From positions 62,001 to 126,000 of the forward strand of contig JABXHN010000013.1 in the NCBI GenBank assembly GCA_013373635.1: DNA of 64,000 bases, in the 5' to 3' direction. Every line of letters begins with the position of its first letter. Positions within the stretch are counted from its first letter, which is position 1. Origin of the DNA: Flavobacteriaceae bacterium (lineage in GTDB: Bacteria; Bacteroidota; Bacteroidia; Flavobacteriales; Flavobacteriaceae). Both the position numbers and the translations under genes were made by a program. The notes under the pieces are model-generated. The model ran no database searches and was not told the origin of the DNA. It was given only the letters and a program-made list of their open reading frames with translations. Below, one piece after another: positions 9,544-17,304 of the stretch.

Positions 9544-9843
9544 TTAATCGTCTAAATCTTCTTCCAATCCATTAGCTTCATCAATCTCTAGATCTTTTTC
9601 TTGATCGTCGTCAATGTCTTCATCATCCTCGTCAAAATAAGCCATGGAATGTTCTAAGCTCGCTGAAATCTTTACAAGGTATTTAGTATCCTCTGTATTG
9701 ACTTCAACAGCTTCAATCAACTCTCCTTTGATGTTTTTAAAACTGATGATATCAGAATCAGCATAACCATCAGGATAAGTATCAACCAAGAGTTTTAGTA
9801 ACTCCGGTGTAATTTTTTTATAATCTACTATAACTCTTTTCAT
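9544..9843 (-). CDS. Small acidic conserved protein
   Basis: A 99-residue protein (MKRVIVDYKKITPELLKLLVDTYPDGY). The first two thirds look like a compact alpha/beta fold, with FKNIKGELIEAVEVNTEDTKYLVKIS. The last third is almost purely Asp/Glu (FDEDDEDIDDDQEKDLEIDE). It is a conserved hypothetical family of Flavobacteria with no known function. It sits between the polyamine operon and the rimK fusion on the same strand with short gaps (14 and 16 bases), so it is probably co-transcribed. The acidic tail is noteworthy next to a glutamate ligase. Confidence 0.75.
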   Translation of the reverse strand: MKRVIVDYKKITPELLKLLVDTYPDGYADSDIISFKNIKGELIEAVEVNTEDTKYLVKISASLEHSMAYFDEDDEDIDDDQEKDLEIDEANGLEEDLDD

Positions 9844-9857
9844 TTTTTATAAAATAA

Positions 9858-10829
9858 TTACATATTTAATAAATAAGCAAATATAAGTGGAGCTACAATA
9901 GTAGCATCACTTTCTATAATAAATTTAGGGGTGTTGATATCTAATTTCCCCCAAGTGATCTTTTCATTTGGAACGGCTCCTGAATAGGATCCATATGAAG
10001 TGGTAGAATCTGAAATCTGACAGAAATAACTCCAAAATGGAGTGTCTATTTGTTCCATATCTTGATAGAGCATTGGCACTACACAGATTGGGAAATCTCC
10101 TGCGATTCCACCTCCAATTTGAAAAAATCCAACTCCTTTAGATGAGTTGTCTGTATACCATTTTGCCAATTCAGTCATGTATTCAATACCGCTTTTTACA
10201 ACATCAGCTTTTAACTCCTCTTTTAAAACATAAGAAGCAAAAATATTACCCATGGTTGAATCTTCCCATCCAGGTACGACCATTGGCAAATTCTTTTCAG
10301 CCGCTGCATACATCCATGAATCTTTTAAATCGATTTCATAGTATTCTTCTAACACTCCAGAGAGCAATAATTGATACATATACTCGTGTGGAAAGTAGCG
10401 TTTCCCTTCAGATTGTGCTTTTTTCCAAAGTTTTTCTACATGTTTTTGAAGTCTTCTAAAAGCTTCTTCTTCTGGAATACAAGTATCGGTTACTCTATTG
10501 AGTCCCTTTTCTAAAAGCTCCCACTCTTGTTCTGGTGTTAAATCCCTGTAATTAGGAACTCTTTTATAGTGAGAATGTGCCACCAAATTCATGATATCCT
10601 CTTCTAAGTTCGCTCCAGTACAAGAGATAAAATGAACCTTATCTTGACGAATCATCTCAGCAAAAATCTTACCGAGTTCTGCCGTACTCATAGCACCTGC
10701 AAGAGAGACTAACATTTTTGAACCTTGATTCAATTGCGTTTCATATCCTTTAGCTGCATCGACAAGACTCGCCGCATTAAAATGCAAAAAGTATTTTTCT
10801 ATAAATGATCCAATTGCTCCTTTATTCAT
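9858..10829 (-). CDS. Deoxyhypusine synthase-like NAD-dependent aminobutyl transferase
   Basis: A 323-residue protein starting at ATG 10829; a GTG one codon upstream is rejected. It is a full-length member of the deoxyhypusine synthase family: SLAGAMSTAELG, HFISCTGANLEEDI, GWEDSTMGNIFA, FFQIGGGIAGDFP and SDSTTSYGSYSGA line the NAD and spermidine sites. The catalytic lysine is K295 in ITWGKL, and ESDATIVAPL follows as in the eukaryotic enzyme. Bacteria lack eIF5A, so hypusine formation is impossible. Co-location with speA and speB (start 8 bases inside speB) suggests it moves an aminobutyl group between polyamines, for example making homospermidine. That substrate is inferred. Confidence 0.88.
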   Translation of the reverse strand: MNKGAIGSFIEKYFLHFNAASLVDAAKGYETQLNQGSKMLVSLAGAMSTAELGKIFAEMIRQDKVHFISCTGANLEEDIMNLVAHSHYKRVPNYRDLTPEQEWELLEKGLNRVTDTCIPEEEAFRRLQKHVEKLWKKAQSEGKRYFPHEYMYQLLLSGVLEEYYEIDLKDSWMYAAAEKNLPMVVPGWEDSTMGNIFASYVLKEELKADVVKSGIEYMTELAKWYTDNSSKGVGFFQIGGGIAGDFPICVVPMLYQDMEQIDTPFWSYFCQISDSTTSYGSYSGAVPNEKITWGKLDINTPKFIIESDATIVAPLIFAYLLNM

Positions 10830-11688
10830 CACTGTGATTTTTAAATTTATAACTCAACATTTTGTAATACAATTTAGCCGCCAAGAAATCGGAAGGCTTC
10901 GAATTGCTGTTTGGGCAGAGTTCTACAATGTCAAACCCTACAACATTTCTTTCTTCAAATACTTCTTTTAAAAACGCCATGGTTTCATACCAGAGCAAAC
11001 CCCCTGGCTCTGGAGTCCCTGTAGCTGGTAAAATTGAAGGATCAAAAGCGTCTAAATCAAAAGTGATGAAGACATTCTCACCTAATTGATCCAAAACCTT
11101 ATCACTCCAGTAATCATCCTCTGCCATCTGATGTGCAAAGAACACCTTATCTGGATTCATGATCGAAGTTTCAATCACATCCATGGAACGAATTCCCACC
11201 TGAACTAAATTAGTGGTTTGATTCGCCTCATAGACTGCACAGGCGTGATTACAAGCAGTCCCCTCATAAGAGGGTCTCAAATCGGCATGTGCATCGATAT
11301 GAAGTACTGTAAGATCTTCGAAACACTCGTTAAAGGCTCTGATACTCCCTATTGAGATAGAGTGTTCTCCTCCAAAAAGTGTTACGAATTTGTTTTTCTT
11401 AATATAGGCCTTAGTAGTACGATGTACCGCATCAACCATGGCTTCAGGAGATTCGTTTTCCAGAATAGGATCCGCTAAATACACTCCTTTTTTATAAACC
11501 TCGGTTTGAGTTTCAATGTCGTAGAGCTCCATGTTTTCAGAAGCATCTAAGAAAGCTTCAGGGCCTTTATCGGCTCCCTTTCCCCAGGTACTCGTTCCGT
11601 CATAAGGAACTGGAATCAATACGATGTTAGATGATTCTAGATGAGCGTACTGCTCTTCGATACCTGCATAAGTTCTAGTTGTTTTCAT
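10822..11688 (-). CDS. speB: Agmatinase (agmatine ureohydrolase)
   Basis: A 288-residue member of the arginase/agmatinase family that hydrolyses agmatine to putrescine and urea. All binuclear manganese ligands are present: H109 in GGEHS, D132/H134/D136 in DAHAD, and D211/D213 in FDLDAFDPS. EPGGLLWYE near residue 228 completes the site. Length is usual for the family. The start overlaps the end of speA by 14 bases and the end overlaps the DHS-like gene, so the three are translated as one tightly coupled operon. Confidence 0.95.
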   Translation of the reverse strand: MKTTRTYAGIEEQYAHLESSNIVLIPVPYDGTSTWGKGADKGPEAFLDASENMELYDIETQTEVYKKGVYLADPILENESPEAMVDAVHRTTKAYIKKNKFVTLFGGEHSISIGSIRAFNECFEDLTVLHIDAHADLRPSYEGTACNHACAVYEANQTTNLVQVGIRSMDVIETSIMNPDKVFFAHQMAEDDYWSDKVLDQLGENVFITFDLDAFDPSILPATGTPEPGGLLWYETMAFLKEVFEERNVVGFDIVELCPNSNSKPSDFLAAKLYYKMLSYKFKNHSDE

Positions 11689-13075
11689 AGCCTAAAATGG
11701 CAAGCATTTCGCCTACCTCTTGTTGGGGTTTGTAAAGTTTTGTTTTAAGTTCATTGTTTTCATCAAAATCGATGAGTATATGTTTAGGTGAAGGTATCAA
11801 ACAGTGCTGTAATCCTCCGTAACCACCTATGGTTTCTTGATATGCTCCCGTATTGAAAAATCCAATATACAAGGGTTTATCAGAATTGTATTTAGGTAGG
11901 TAAATCGCATTGATGTGTTGTTCAGAATTGTAATAATCATCTGAATCACAAGTGAGACCTCCTAAAAGCACCCGTTCATAGGGATCGTTCCAACGATTGA
12001 TTGGAAGCATGATAAATCGCTTGTTAATAGCCCAAGTATCAGGAAGGGTCGTGATAAACGAAGAGTTGATCATATTCCACTTTTCTCTATCGTTCTGTTG
12101 CTTTTGATAGAGCACTTCATAGATCGCTCCCCCACTTTCTCCAACGGTGTAACTTCCGAATTCTGTAAATATATTTGGCATATCTACGCCTGCTTCTTCA
12201 CAAGAAAGTTTGATTTGATTGATAATTTCATCAACCATATATTCGTAATCGTAATCGAATACCAATGAAGTCTTGATCGGAAATCCTCCTCCAATATTAA
12301 GAGAATCTAAAGTCGGACATACCTTTTTGAGTCTCACATAAACCTTTAGACATTTATTGAGCTCATTCCAATAATAGGCGTTGTCTTTGATTCCCGTATT
12401 GATAAAAAAGTGAAGCATTTTAAGGCTCACTTTGGGATTGTTTTCAATTTGATCCTGATAAAAAGGAACGATATTCTTATAACCAATCCCTAATCTCGAG
12501 GTATAAAACTCAAACTTTGGTTCCTCTTCTGAAGCGATTCGGATTCCAACTTTAAACTTATCCTCTATGCCCTCTTCTAATAGAGACAACTCTTCGTAAT
12601 TATCGATAATTGGAATACAATTTCTATGTCCCTCGTTGATGAGTCTAGAAATGTTTTCAATGTATTGAGCCCTTTTAAACCCATTACAAAGAACAAAAGT
12701 ATCATCTTTAATTGCTCCTTCTTTTTTGAGCTCTTCGACGATATTAATATCGAATGCGGAGGATGTTTCAATATGAATATCATTCTTTAAAGCTTCGTTT
12801 AAAACGTGTTTAAAATGAGAGCTCTTCGTACAATATGAGTAATAGTAATTTCCAGGATAATTGTGTTTATCCATGGCTGACTTGAACCACTGTTTTGCCC
12901 TATTAATATTTTCTGATATTTTAGGGAGATACGTAAATTTTAATGGTGCTCCATATTGAGCTACCAACTGATTGAGATCAACGTTGTGAAATAACAGTTC
13001 GCTGTCTCTTAAAGAGAATTCCTCTTGAGGAAAATAATAAGTTTGATCGATGAGATCTCTATAGCGTATATGCAT
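11675..13075 (-). CDS. speA: Biosynthetic arginine decarboxylase, short Bacteroidota form
   Basis: A 466-residue PLP enzyme of fold type III that converts arginine to agmatine. The N-terminal barrel carries the PLP lysine in YYSYCTKSSHFKHVL. LNIGGGFPIKTS is the phosphate-binding glycine loop, and the C-terminal beta domain has LLGGLTCDSDDYY, containing the catalytic cysteine motif, then FFNTGAYQETIGG. It is much shorter than the ~630-residue enterobacterial SpeA, as is usual in this phylum. First gene of the polyamine operon. A small palindrome (TATCCC-AG-GGGATA, 13101-13114) lies in its leader. Confidence 0.93.
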   Translation of the reverse strand: MHIRYRDLIDQTYYFPQEEFSLRDSELLFHNVDLNQLVAQYGAPLKFTYLPKISENINRAKQWFKSAMDKHNYPGNYYYSYCTKSSHFKHVLNEALKNDIHIETSSAFDINIVEELKKEGAIKDDTFVLCNGFKRAQYIENISRLINEGHRNCIPIIDNYEELSLLEEGIEDKFKVGIRIASEEEPKFEFYTSRLGIGYKNIVPFYQDQIENNPKVSLKMLHFFINTGIKDNAYYWNELNKCLKVYVRLKKVCPTLDSLNIGGGFPIKTSLVFDYDYEYMVDEIINQIKLSCEEAGVDMPNIFTEFGSYTVGESGGAIYEVLYQKQQNDREKWNMINSSFITTLPDTWAINKRFIMLPINRWNDPYERVLLGGLTCDSDDYYNSEQHINAIYLPKYNSDKPLYIGFFNTGAYQETIGGYGGLQHCLIPSPKHILIDFDENNELKTKLYKPQQEVGEMLAILGYENN

Positions 13076-13136
13076 AATGATAAATTTAAAATGAAAAAAA
13101 TATCCCAGGGGATAAAAGGCATTAAAAATTTATCTA

Positions 13137-13343
13137 CTAGATAATAATTTGACGTTGAGTTGTAGGTGCAAACGCGTATTTGTACTGTGGAAGTACAATA
13201 GGAGAATTAAGCAATGAAGTAAGCTTTAAATATTGGTTACCTATCTCATAGGCTGCGCATGAGAAATACTTCAAATTTGACTTGCGCCCAAACATTGAAA
13301 CAGCGTTCATGGTGTTCAGCAAATTCGCTGCAAAAGAAATCAT
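13137..13343 (-). CDS. Possible small protein upstream of speA
   Basis: A 68-codon ATG ORF (MISFAANLLNTMNAVSMFGRK...) on the same strand as speA, 61 bases upstream of it. Composition is balanced and the frame is open to a normal stop (PTTQRQIII). I do not recognise it. It could be a small protein of the polyamine operon or a regulatory upstream ORF. It could also be chance, since the 13.08-13.50 kb region has no other strong gene. A TAATTTG sequence about 35 bases upstream is a weak -7 candidate. Confidence 0.4.
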   Translation of the reverse strand: MISFAANLLNTMNAVSMFGRKSNLKYFSCAAYEIGNQYLKLTSLLNSPIVLPQYKYAFAPTTQRQIII

Positions 13344-13499
13344 TTATTTCATATTTACAACATTTTTTGTGAACTCAAATTACAAAAAAAATGAAAGGTA
13401 GGTAATAAACCTATTTTTTTATGCCTAAACACTTGACTTATTGGTTATTATATACTACATTAGACTTCTTTAAACTAACCGACAACTCATAGAATTACA

Positions 13500-13742
13500 T
13501 TGAATTTAGCAATTAAACCGATTAAATCAGCAAATCAGGCTCATAGAATAGCCGCTGAATTTGAACGTTTAAACGTCAAAAAATTCATTTCATTCTACTT
13601 TCAACTCAAAAAACTCAAAGAGAAAAGATCAGAATATCGCATCAAATATGTGATCAACAAAACCTATCCCAATCTGTCTTCTTATTCGCTACTAGACATC
13701 GATTGTTTTATCAATGCGCAGTTTTTAAATCAGGAGCAGTAG
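13500..13742 (+). CDS. Possible small basic protein with TTG start
   Basis: An 80-codon frame with no internal ATG; the only usable start near the 5' end is TTG at 13500, with an in-frame TAA eight codons upstream. The product (NLAIKPIKSANQAHRIAAEF...) is basic and helix-rich, and its codon use resembles the neighbouring genes. The 3' end overlaps the convergent lycopene cyclase gene by 32 bases. Family unknown. This may be a real small gene or a fragment of one that has lost its start. Confidence 0.3.
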   Translation: MNLAIKPIKSANQAHRIAAEFERLNVKKFISFYFQLKKLKEKRSEYRIKYVINKTYPNLSSYSLLDIDCFINAQFLNQEQ

Positions 13743-14424
13743 TACCAAGAAGTCTAACATAGATCATCAGGGGAAGCATCAGCATCGAAAAAGCGTAAAA
13801 AAGATCTTCTACAGGAACTGTTCCTATTCGAATTCCTAAATTTTCATCATTATTATACCACACTACAGGCTCACTTAGAAGTGAACCAGTAAGAAGTCCA
13901 TTAACCATAAAAAACGGTATCAGGATTGCTACAAATGAAGGAAGAAACATTTTTAACTCATGGGGTTGATAGCGCAATGCAAAACTGAATACCAATACAA
14001 AGAACAGCGCATTAACAAATGTATACCATCGATCGTAATGAAGTAGTCCGACGACCAATACAAAGAGAAGTAATAAAACGCTCCCTCTGAGGAGTTGTTT
14101 ATCGGTTAGTTTCAAAGGACTCAACCATCCAAAACGGTGTAATTGTATATGTAAAAATAAAGAGGCATAGGGTATACATAGAAAGAAAAACCATTCTTCT
14201 ACAGGCAAACCAAACAAACCAAAACCTAATGTATAAGAATCACTAAAACCCCATACCTCTTTATGAGCAAAGAAAACATCCCACAAAATGAACAATAAAC
14301 CACTGATAGCAATCGCTAAAAAGAACTTCCTGTGATTCTTGTAAAATTGAATCTTAGGATGATAGGAGGCCATCAGAGGCACACTTATCGTAGCTAAATT
14401 GATCAGTAAGTACAAATAGTTCAT
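13711..14424 (-). CDS. Fused two-domain lycopene beta-cyclase (CrtYc-CrtYd type)
   Basis: A 237-residue integral membrane protein with about seven hydrophobic segments. It has two homologous halves, each with a PxE(E/D) motif: GLPVEEWFFFL around residue 73 and GTVPVEDLFYAF around residue 206. This matches the fused form of the heterodimeric actinobacterial CrtYc/CrtYd cyclase, common in Flavobacteria, and not the FAD-dependent CrtY. It should cyclise lycopene to beta-carotene. It is last in the crt operon, six bases after crtZ. Confidence 0.9.
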   Translation of the reverse strand: MNYLYLLINLATISVPLMASYHPKIQFYKNHRKFFLAIAISGLLFILWDVFFAHKEVWGFSDSYTLGFGLFGLPVEEWFFFLCIPYASLFLHIQLHRFGWLSPLKLTDKQLLRGSVLLLLFVLVVGLLHYDRWYTFVNALFFVLVFSFALRYQPHELKMFLPSFVAILIPFFMVNGLLTGSLLSEPVVWYNNDENLGIRIGTVPVEDLFYAFSMLMLPLMIYVRLLGTTAPDLKTAH

Positions 14425-14430
14425 TCGAAT

Positions 14431-14883
14431 TTAGGATCTGTAATCTTTAAAATATTTTACTGGCACCCACAACAATCCAAAACACTCCCCTTCTTCTTTT
14501 CCCAAGTGTTTGTGGTGTACCTTATGTGCTTTACGAATCGCCTTACCATAGATCGATTCTGTCTTAGAAAACCACTTGAGTCTTCTGTGAATAAACACAT
14601 CGTGAATTAAAAAATAGGTCATTCCATACGCAAAGATCCCAAGTCCAATAGAAATCCCATAATCAAAATATCCGTACTTCCACAGAGCAATATTGCAAAT
14701 ACTCACCAAAGCATAGAAGATAAAAAAGCGATCGTTCTTCTCGAAAATAGCGTTTTTATCGCGCTGGTGATGATCGCGATGCCAAGACCATAAAAAACCG
14801 TGCATGACGTACTTATGAGTCGCCCATGCGGCTCCTTCCATCAATAAAAACACTGCAATCGTTAGTAGCACATAACTCATCAT
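14431..14883 (-). CDS. crtZ: Beta-carotene hydroxylase
   Basis: A 150-residue membrane di-iron hydroxylase that turns beta-carotene into zeaxanthin. The histidine clusters are HKYVMH, HRDHH, HDVFIHRR and HKVHHKH, the last within KAHKVHHKHLGKEEGECFG. Length is usual for CrtZ. The ATG overlaps the crtB stop by four bases (ATGA). No ketolase (crtW) was seen nearby, so zeaxanthin is the likely end product of this cluster. Confidence 0.93.
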   Translation of the reverse strand: MMSYVLLTIAVFLLMEGAAWATHKYVMHGFLWSWHRDHHQRDKNAIFEKNDRFFIFYALVSICNIALWKYGYFDYGISIGLGIFAYGMTYFLIHDVFIHRRLKWFSKTESIYGKAIRKAHKVHHKHLGKEEGECFGLLWVPVKYFKDYRS

Positions 14884-15722
14884 TGAATTTGTTTAAATTG
14901 AAAATCCATATAACTTTTTCCCAAGAGCAAAAATTTAACTGCATTGGGCACTCTAATTCTCGAGTGTGTAATTTTTTCAGCAGGTGTTGCCGCTATTTTC
15001 TCTAAGAGTTTTAAGTAGTATTTATAGGCCACATACACCCCTAAACGCGCCTCAACCGGCAGTTGAACAATCCCGACATAAGCCTCGTTAAAATCAGCTC
15101 TTATTTCATTGATCAAACGCATCTTATCCTCCTCTGAGAGCTGCTCTACAGTTGTATTAGGGAAATAAGACCTTCCTAATTTTTCATAATCTTCCTGTAA
15201 ATCTCTCAAGAAATTGACCTTTTGAAAAGCAGAACCTAATTTTTCTGCATAGGGTTTTAAGGTCTCAAAAGCATCTTGATCTCCACCCACAAACACCTTT
15301 AAACACATTAGACCAACTACATCTGCAGAACCGTATATATAGTTTTCATAAGCAGCCACATCCTTGTAAACACTGATATCTAAATCAGCTTTCATACTGC
15401 TCATAAAGGCATCTATATACTCAATATCAATTTGGTATTTATGAACGGTTTCTTGAAACGCATTTAAAACAGGATTTAAACTAATCTTAAAATCTAATGC
15501 GCGATAGAGTTGCAACTCAAAATCTTCTATTAATTCTCTTTTATCGTACTGATGAAAGGAATCGACAATTTCATCTACGATTCTGACAAATCCATATATA
15601 TTGTAAATGTCTTGACGAATCGCAGGACTCAACAATTTAGTTGCTGAAGAAAAAGAGGTGCTGTATTTTTTGGTAATCGCTACAGCTAACTCTCTAGAAA
15701 TGTCATCAAAATAAGTTTTCAT
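14880..15722 (-). CDS. crtB: Phytoene synthase
   Basis: A 280-residue head-to-head prenyl transferase that joins two geranylgeranyl diphosphates to phytoene. The first aspartate motif is FVRIVDEIVDSF (DEIVD), the second is NFLRDLQEDYEKLGRSYFP (DLQED). YSTSFSSATKLL near the N-terminus is the conserved start of the family. Both ends overlap their neighbours by four bases (crtI and crtZ), indicating coupled translation. Confidence 0.95.
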   Translation of the reverse strand: MKTYFDDISRELAVAITKKYSTSFSSATKLLSPAIRQDIYNIYGFVRIVDEIVDSFHQYDKRELIEDFELQLYRALDFKISLNPVLNAFQETVHKYQIDIEYIDAFMSSMKADLDISVYKDVAAYENYIYGSADVVGLMCLKVFVGGDQDAFETLKPYAEKLGSAFQKVNFLRDLQEDYEKLGRSYFPNTTVEQLSEEDKMRLINEIRADFNEAYVGIVQLPVEARLGVYVAYKYYLKLLEKIAATPAEKITHSRIRVPNAVKFLLLGKSYMDFQFKQIQ

Positions 15723-17221
15723 AAGGAAGCAGCAATTGAATAGTTTCTTTTGGTTTTTTTAAGAGGATGGTATTTAGCCACTAAATCAGCTACTAATTTT
15801 CCAGAGATCAAAGAAGGAGGAACTCCAGGTCCTGGAACCGTCAATTGACCTGTAAAGAACATGCCCTCGAGCTTTTTAGATTTGAGCTTAGGTCTGAGTG
15901 CAGCTGTTTGAAACAAGGTATTGGCCATTCCGTAGGCATTTCCCTTATAAGAATTGTACTCTTTGACAAAATCACTGATCGTAAATTGTTTCTTAAATAC
16001 GATAGAATCTCTAATAGAAGTTCCACATTGAGCTTCCAATCGGTCCATCACCTGATCAAAATAGGAGTCAATCATCACTTGATCATCATTCATACCGGGA
16101 GCAAGTGGAATTAAAATCACACCAGCTTCTTTTCCTTCAGGAGCAATGGTTTCGTCATTGATTGAAGGGAAACTCGCATAAAATAAAGGATCTTTAGGAT
16201 AACTTGGACGATCGTAGATAGCCTGTGCGTGTTTTTCAAAATCAGCATCAAAGAACAAAGAATGATGTGTCATATTTGGGATCTTCTTGTCAAACCCTAA
16301 ATAAAACAAAAGTGATGATGGTGCATAGGTTTTTGAATTCCAATAAGATTTAGAATACTGTCTGTACTGCTCCGGCATCAAGCTTTCTGTATGAGCGTAA
16401 TCAGCTCCACTGACAACCAGATCAAATGGGATGTATTCTCCATGGACAAAAATACCGTCAACAGTGCCTTCATTTACTGAAATCATATCCACACTAGCAT
16501 AGAATTTAAAGTCAACTCCAAGACTAATAGCTAACTGAAACATTCCCTGAACAACTGAATACATACCTCCTTTGGGATACCAGGTTCCCATTCCGAAATC
16601 AGCATAATTCATAAAATTGTAAAAAGAAGGCGTTTTTGAGGCTTTAGCCCCTAAAAAAAGAGCAGGGAATTCCAACACCTTTCGAAGACGGTCATCTTTA
16701 AATTGAGAACGAACATCTTTACTTATCGTCGAGGCAAATTGATGTATTTTTTTGATTGTCTTGAGTTTAACTAACTCTGTTAGCGACTCTCCTGGCTTAT
16801 ATACCAGATCGTGAATAGCTATTTCATAGTTCTCTTTAGCTTGTTCAATAAACTTCATGAGTTTGGCACCAGCTCCTTTTTCAATCGCTTCAAATCTTTC
16901 GGCAATGGCTTCAAGTGAATCATCTACTGTAAACTTATCATCCGTACCAAAATAAATCTCATAAGCTGGAGCTAATTTTTCCAAGCTGTAAAAATCAGTG
17001 GAAGTTTTATCAAAATCAGCAAAGAAACGCTCAAAAACATCTGGCATCCAATACCAAGAAGGACCCATATCGAATTTAAATCCGTCCTTTACAAGTTGCT
17101 GCGCTCTACCTCCTATAGATCCATTTTTTTCAAACACAGTAACATCATATCCAGCTTTAGCTAAATAACAAGCTGCTGAAAGCGAGGAGAAACCAGAACC
17201 AATTAACGCTACTTTTTTCAT
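15719..17221 (-). CDS. crtI: Phytoene desaturase
   Basis: A 500-residue FAD-dependent desaturase. The dinucleotide fold is at the N-terminus (KKVALIGSGFSSLSAACYLAKAGYDVTVFEKN), followed by GGRAQQLVKDGFKFDMGPSWYW, typical of CrtI. The C-terminal carotenoid-oxidoreductase signature reads MFFTGQLTVPGPGVPPSLISGKLVADLV. It converts phytoene to lycopene in bacteria of this type. It is the first gene of the crt operon, about 20 bases downstream of a well-matched -7 promoter box. Confidence 0.95.
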   Translation of the reverse strand: MKKVALIGSGFSSLSAACYLAKAGYDVTVFEKNGSIGGRAQQLVKDGFKFDMGPSWYWMPDVFERFFADFDKTSTDFYSLEKLAPAYEIYFGTDDKFTVDDSLEAIAERFEAIEKGAGAKLMKFIEQAKENYEIAIHDLVYKPGESLTELVKLKTIKKIHQFASTISKDVRSQFKDDRLRKVLEFPALFLGAKASKTPSFYNFMNYADFGMGTWYPKGGMYSVVQGMFQLAISLGVDFKFYASVDMISVNEGTVDGIFVHGEYIPFDLVVSGADYAHTESLMPEQYRQYSKSYWNSKTYAPSSLLFYLGFDKKIPNMTHHSLFFDADFEKHAQAIYDRPSYPKDPLFYASFPSINDETIAPEGKEAGVILIPLAPGMNDDQVMIDSYFDQVMDRLEAQCGTSIRDSIVFKKQFTISDFVKEYNSYKGNAYGMANTLFQTAALRPKLKSKKLEGMFFTGQLTVPGPGVPPSLISGKLVADLVAKYHPLKKTKRNYSIAASL

Positions 17222-17241
17222 TTTGTTTAATTTTTATAAAC

Positions 17242-17273
17242 CAAAGTTAAACAAAAATGAATTCTTTCACAAA
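17242..17273 (-). promoter_or_regulatory. crt operon promoter (TTTG-N20-TAACTTTG)
   Basis: On the minus strand a TTTG box (17270-17273) is followed after 20 bases by TAACTTTG (17242-17249). This fits the Flavobacterium consensus TTG-N17-23-TAnnTTTG. Transcription would start roughly 15 bases before the crtI ATG. It lies in the 83-base gap between the MerR-type gene and crtI, so the crt genes can be controlled separately from their regulator. Confidence 0.65.
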
Positions 17274-17278
17274 GAATT
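17260..17278. promoter_or_regulatory. Perfect palindrome over the crt -33 box, candidate operator
   Basis: AATTCTTT-CAC-AAAGAATT: two perfect 8-base arms around three bases. It covers the -33 TTTG box and extends into the promoter spacer. A repressor bound here would block RNA polymerase. The adjacent MerR/CarH-like protein is the obvious candidate, by inference only. Confidence 0.55.
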
Positions 17279-17304
17279 GTTTGTTTTTTTAGTCATCTAT
17301 CTGG

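Noticed and set aside
13399-13420. Hairpin TAGGT-AATAA-ACCTA followed by Ts, read as a terminator
   Set aside because: Only five weak pairs and no convincing plus-strand gene upstream.
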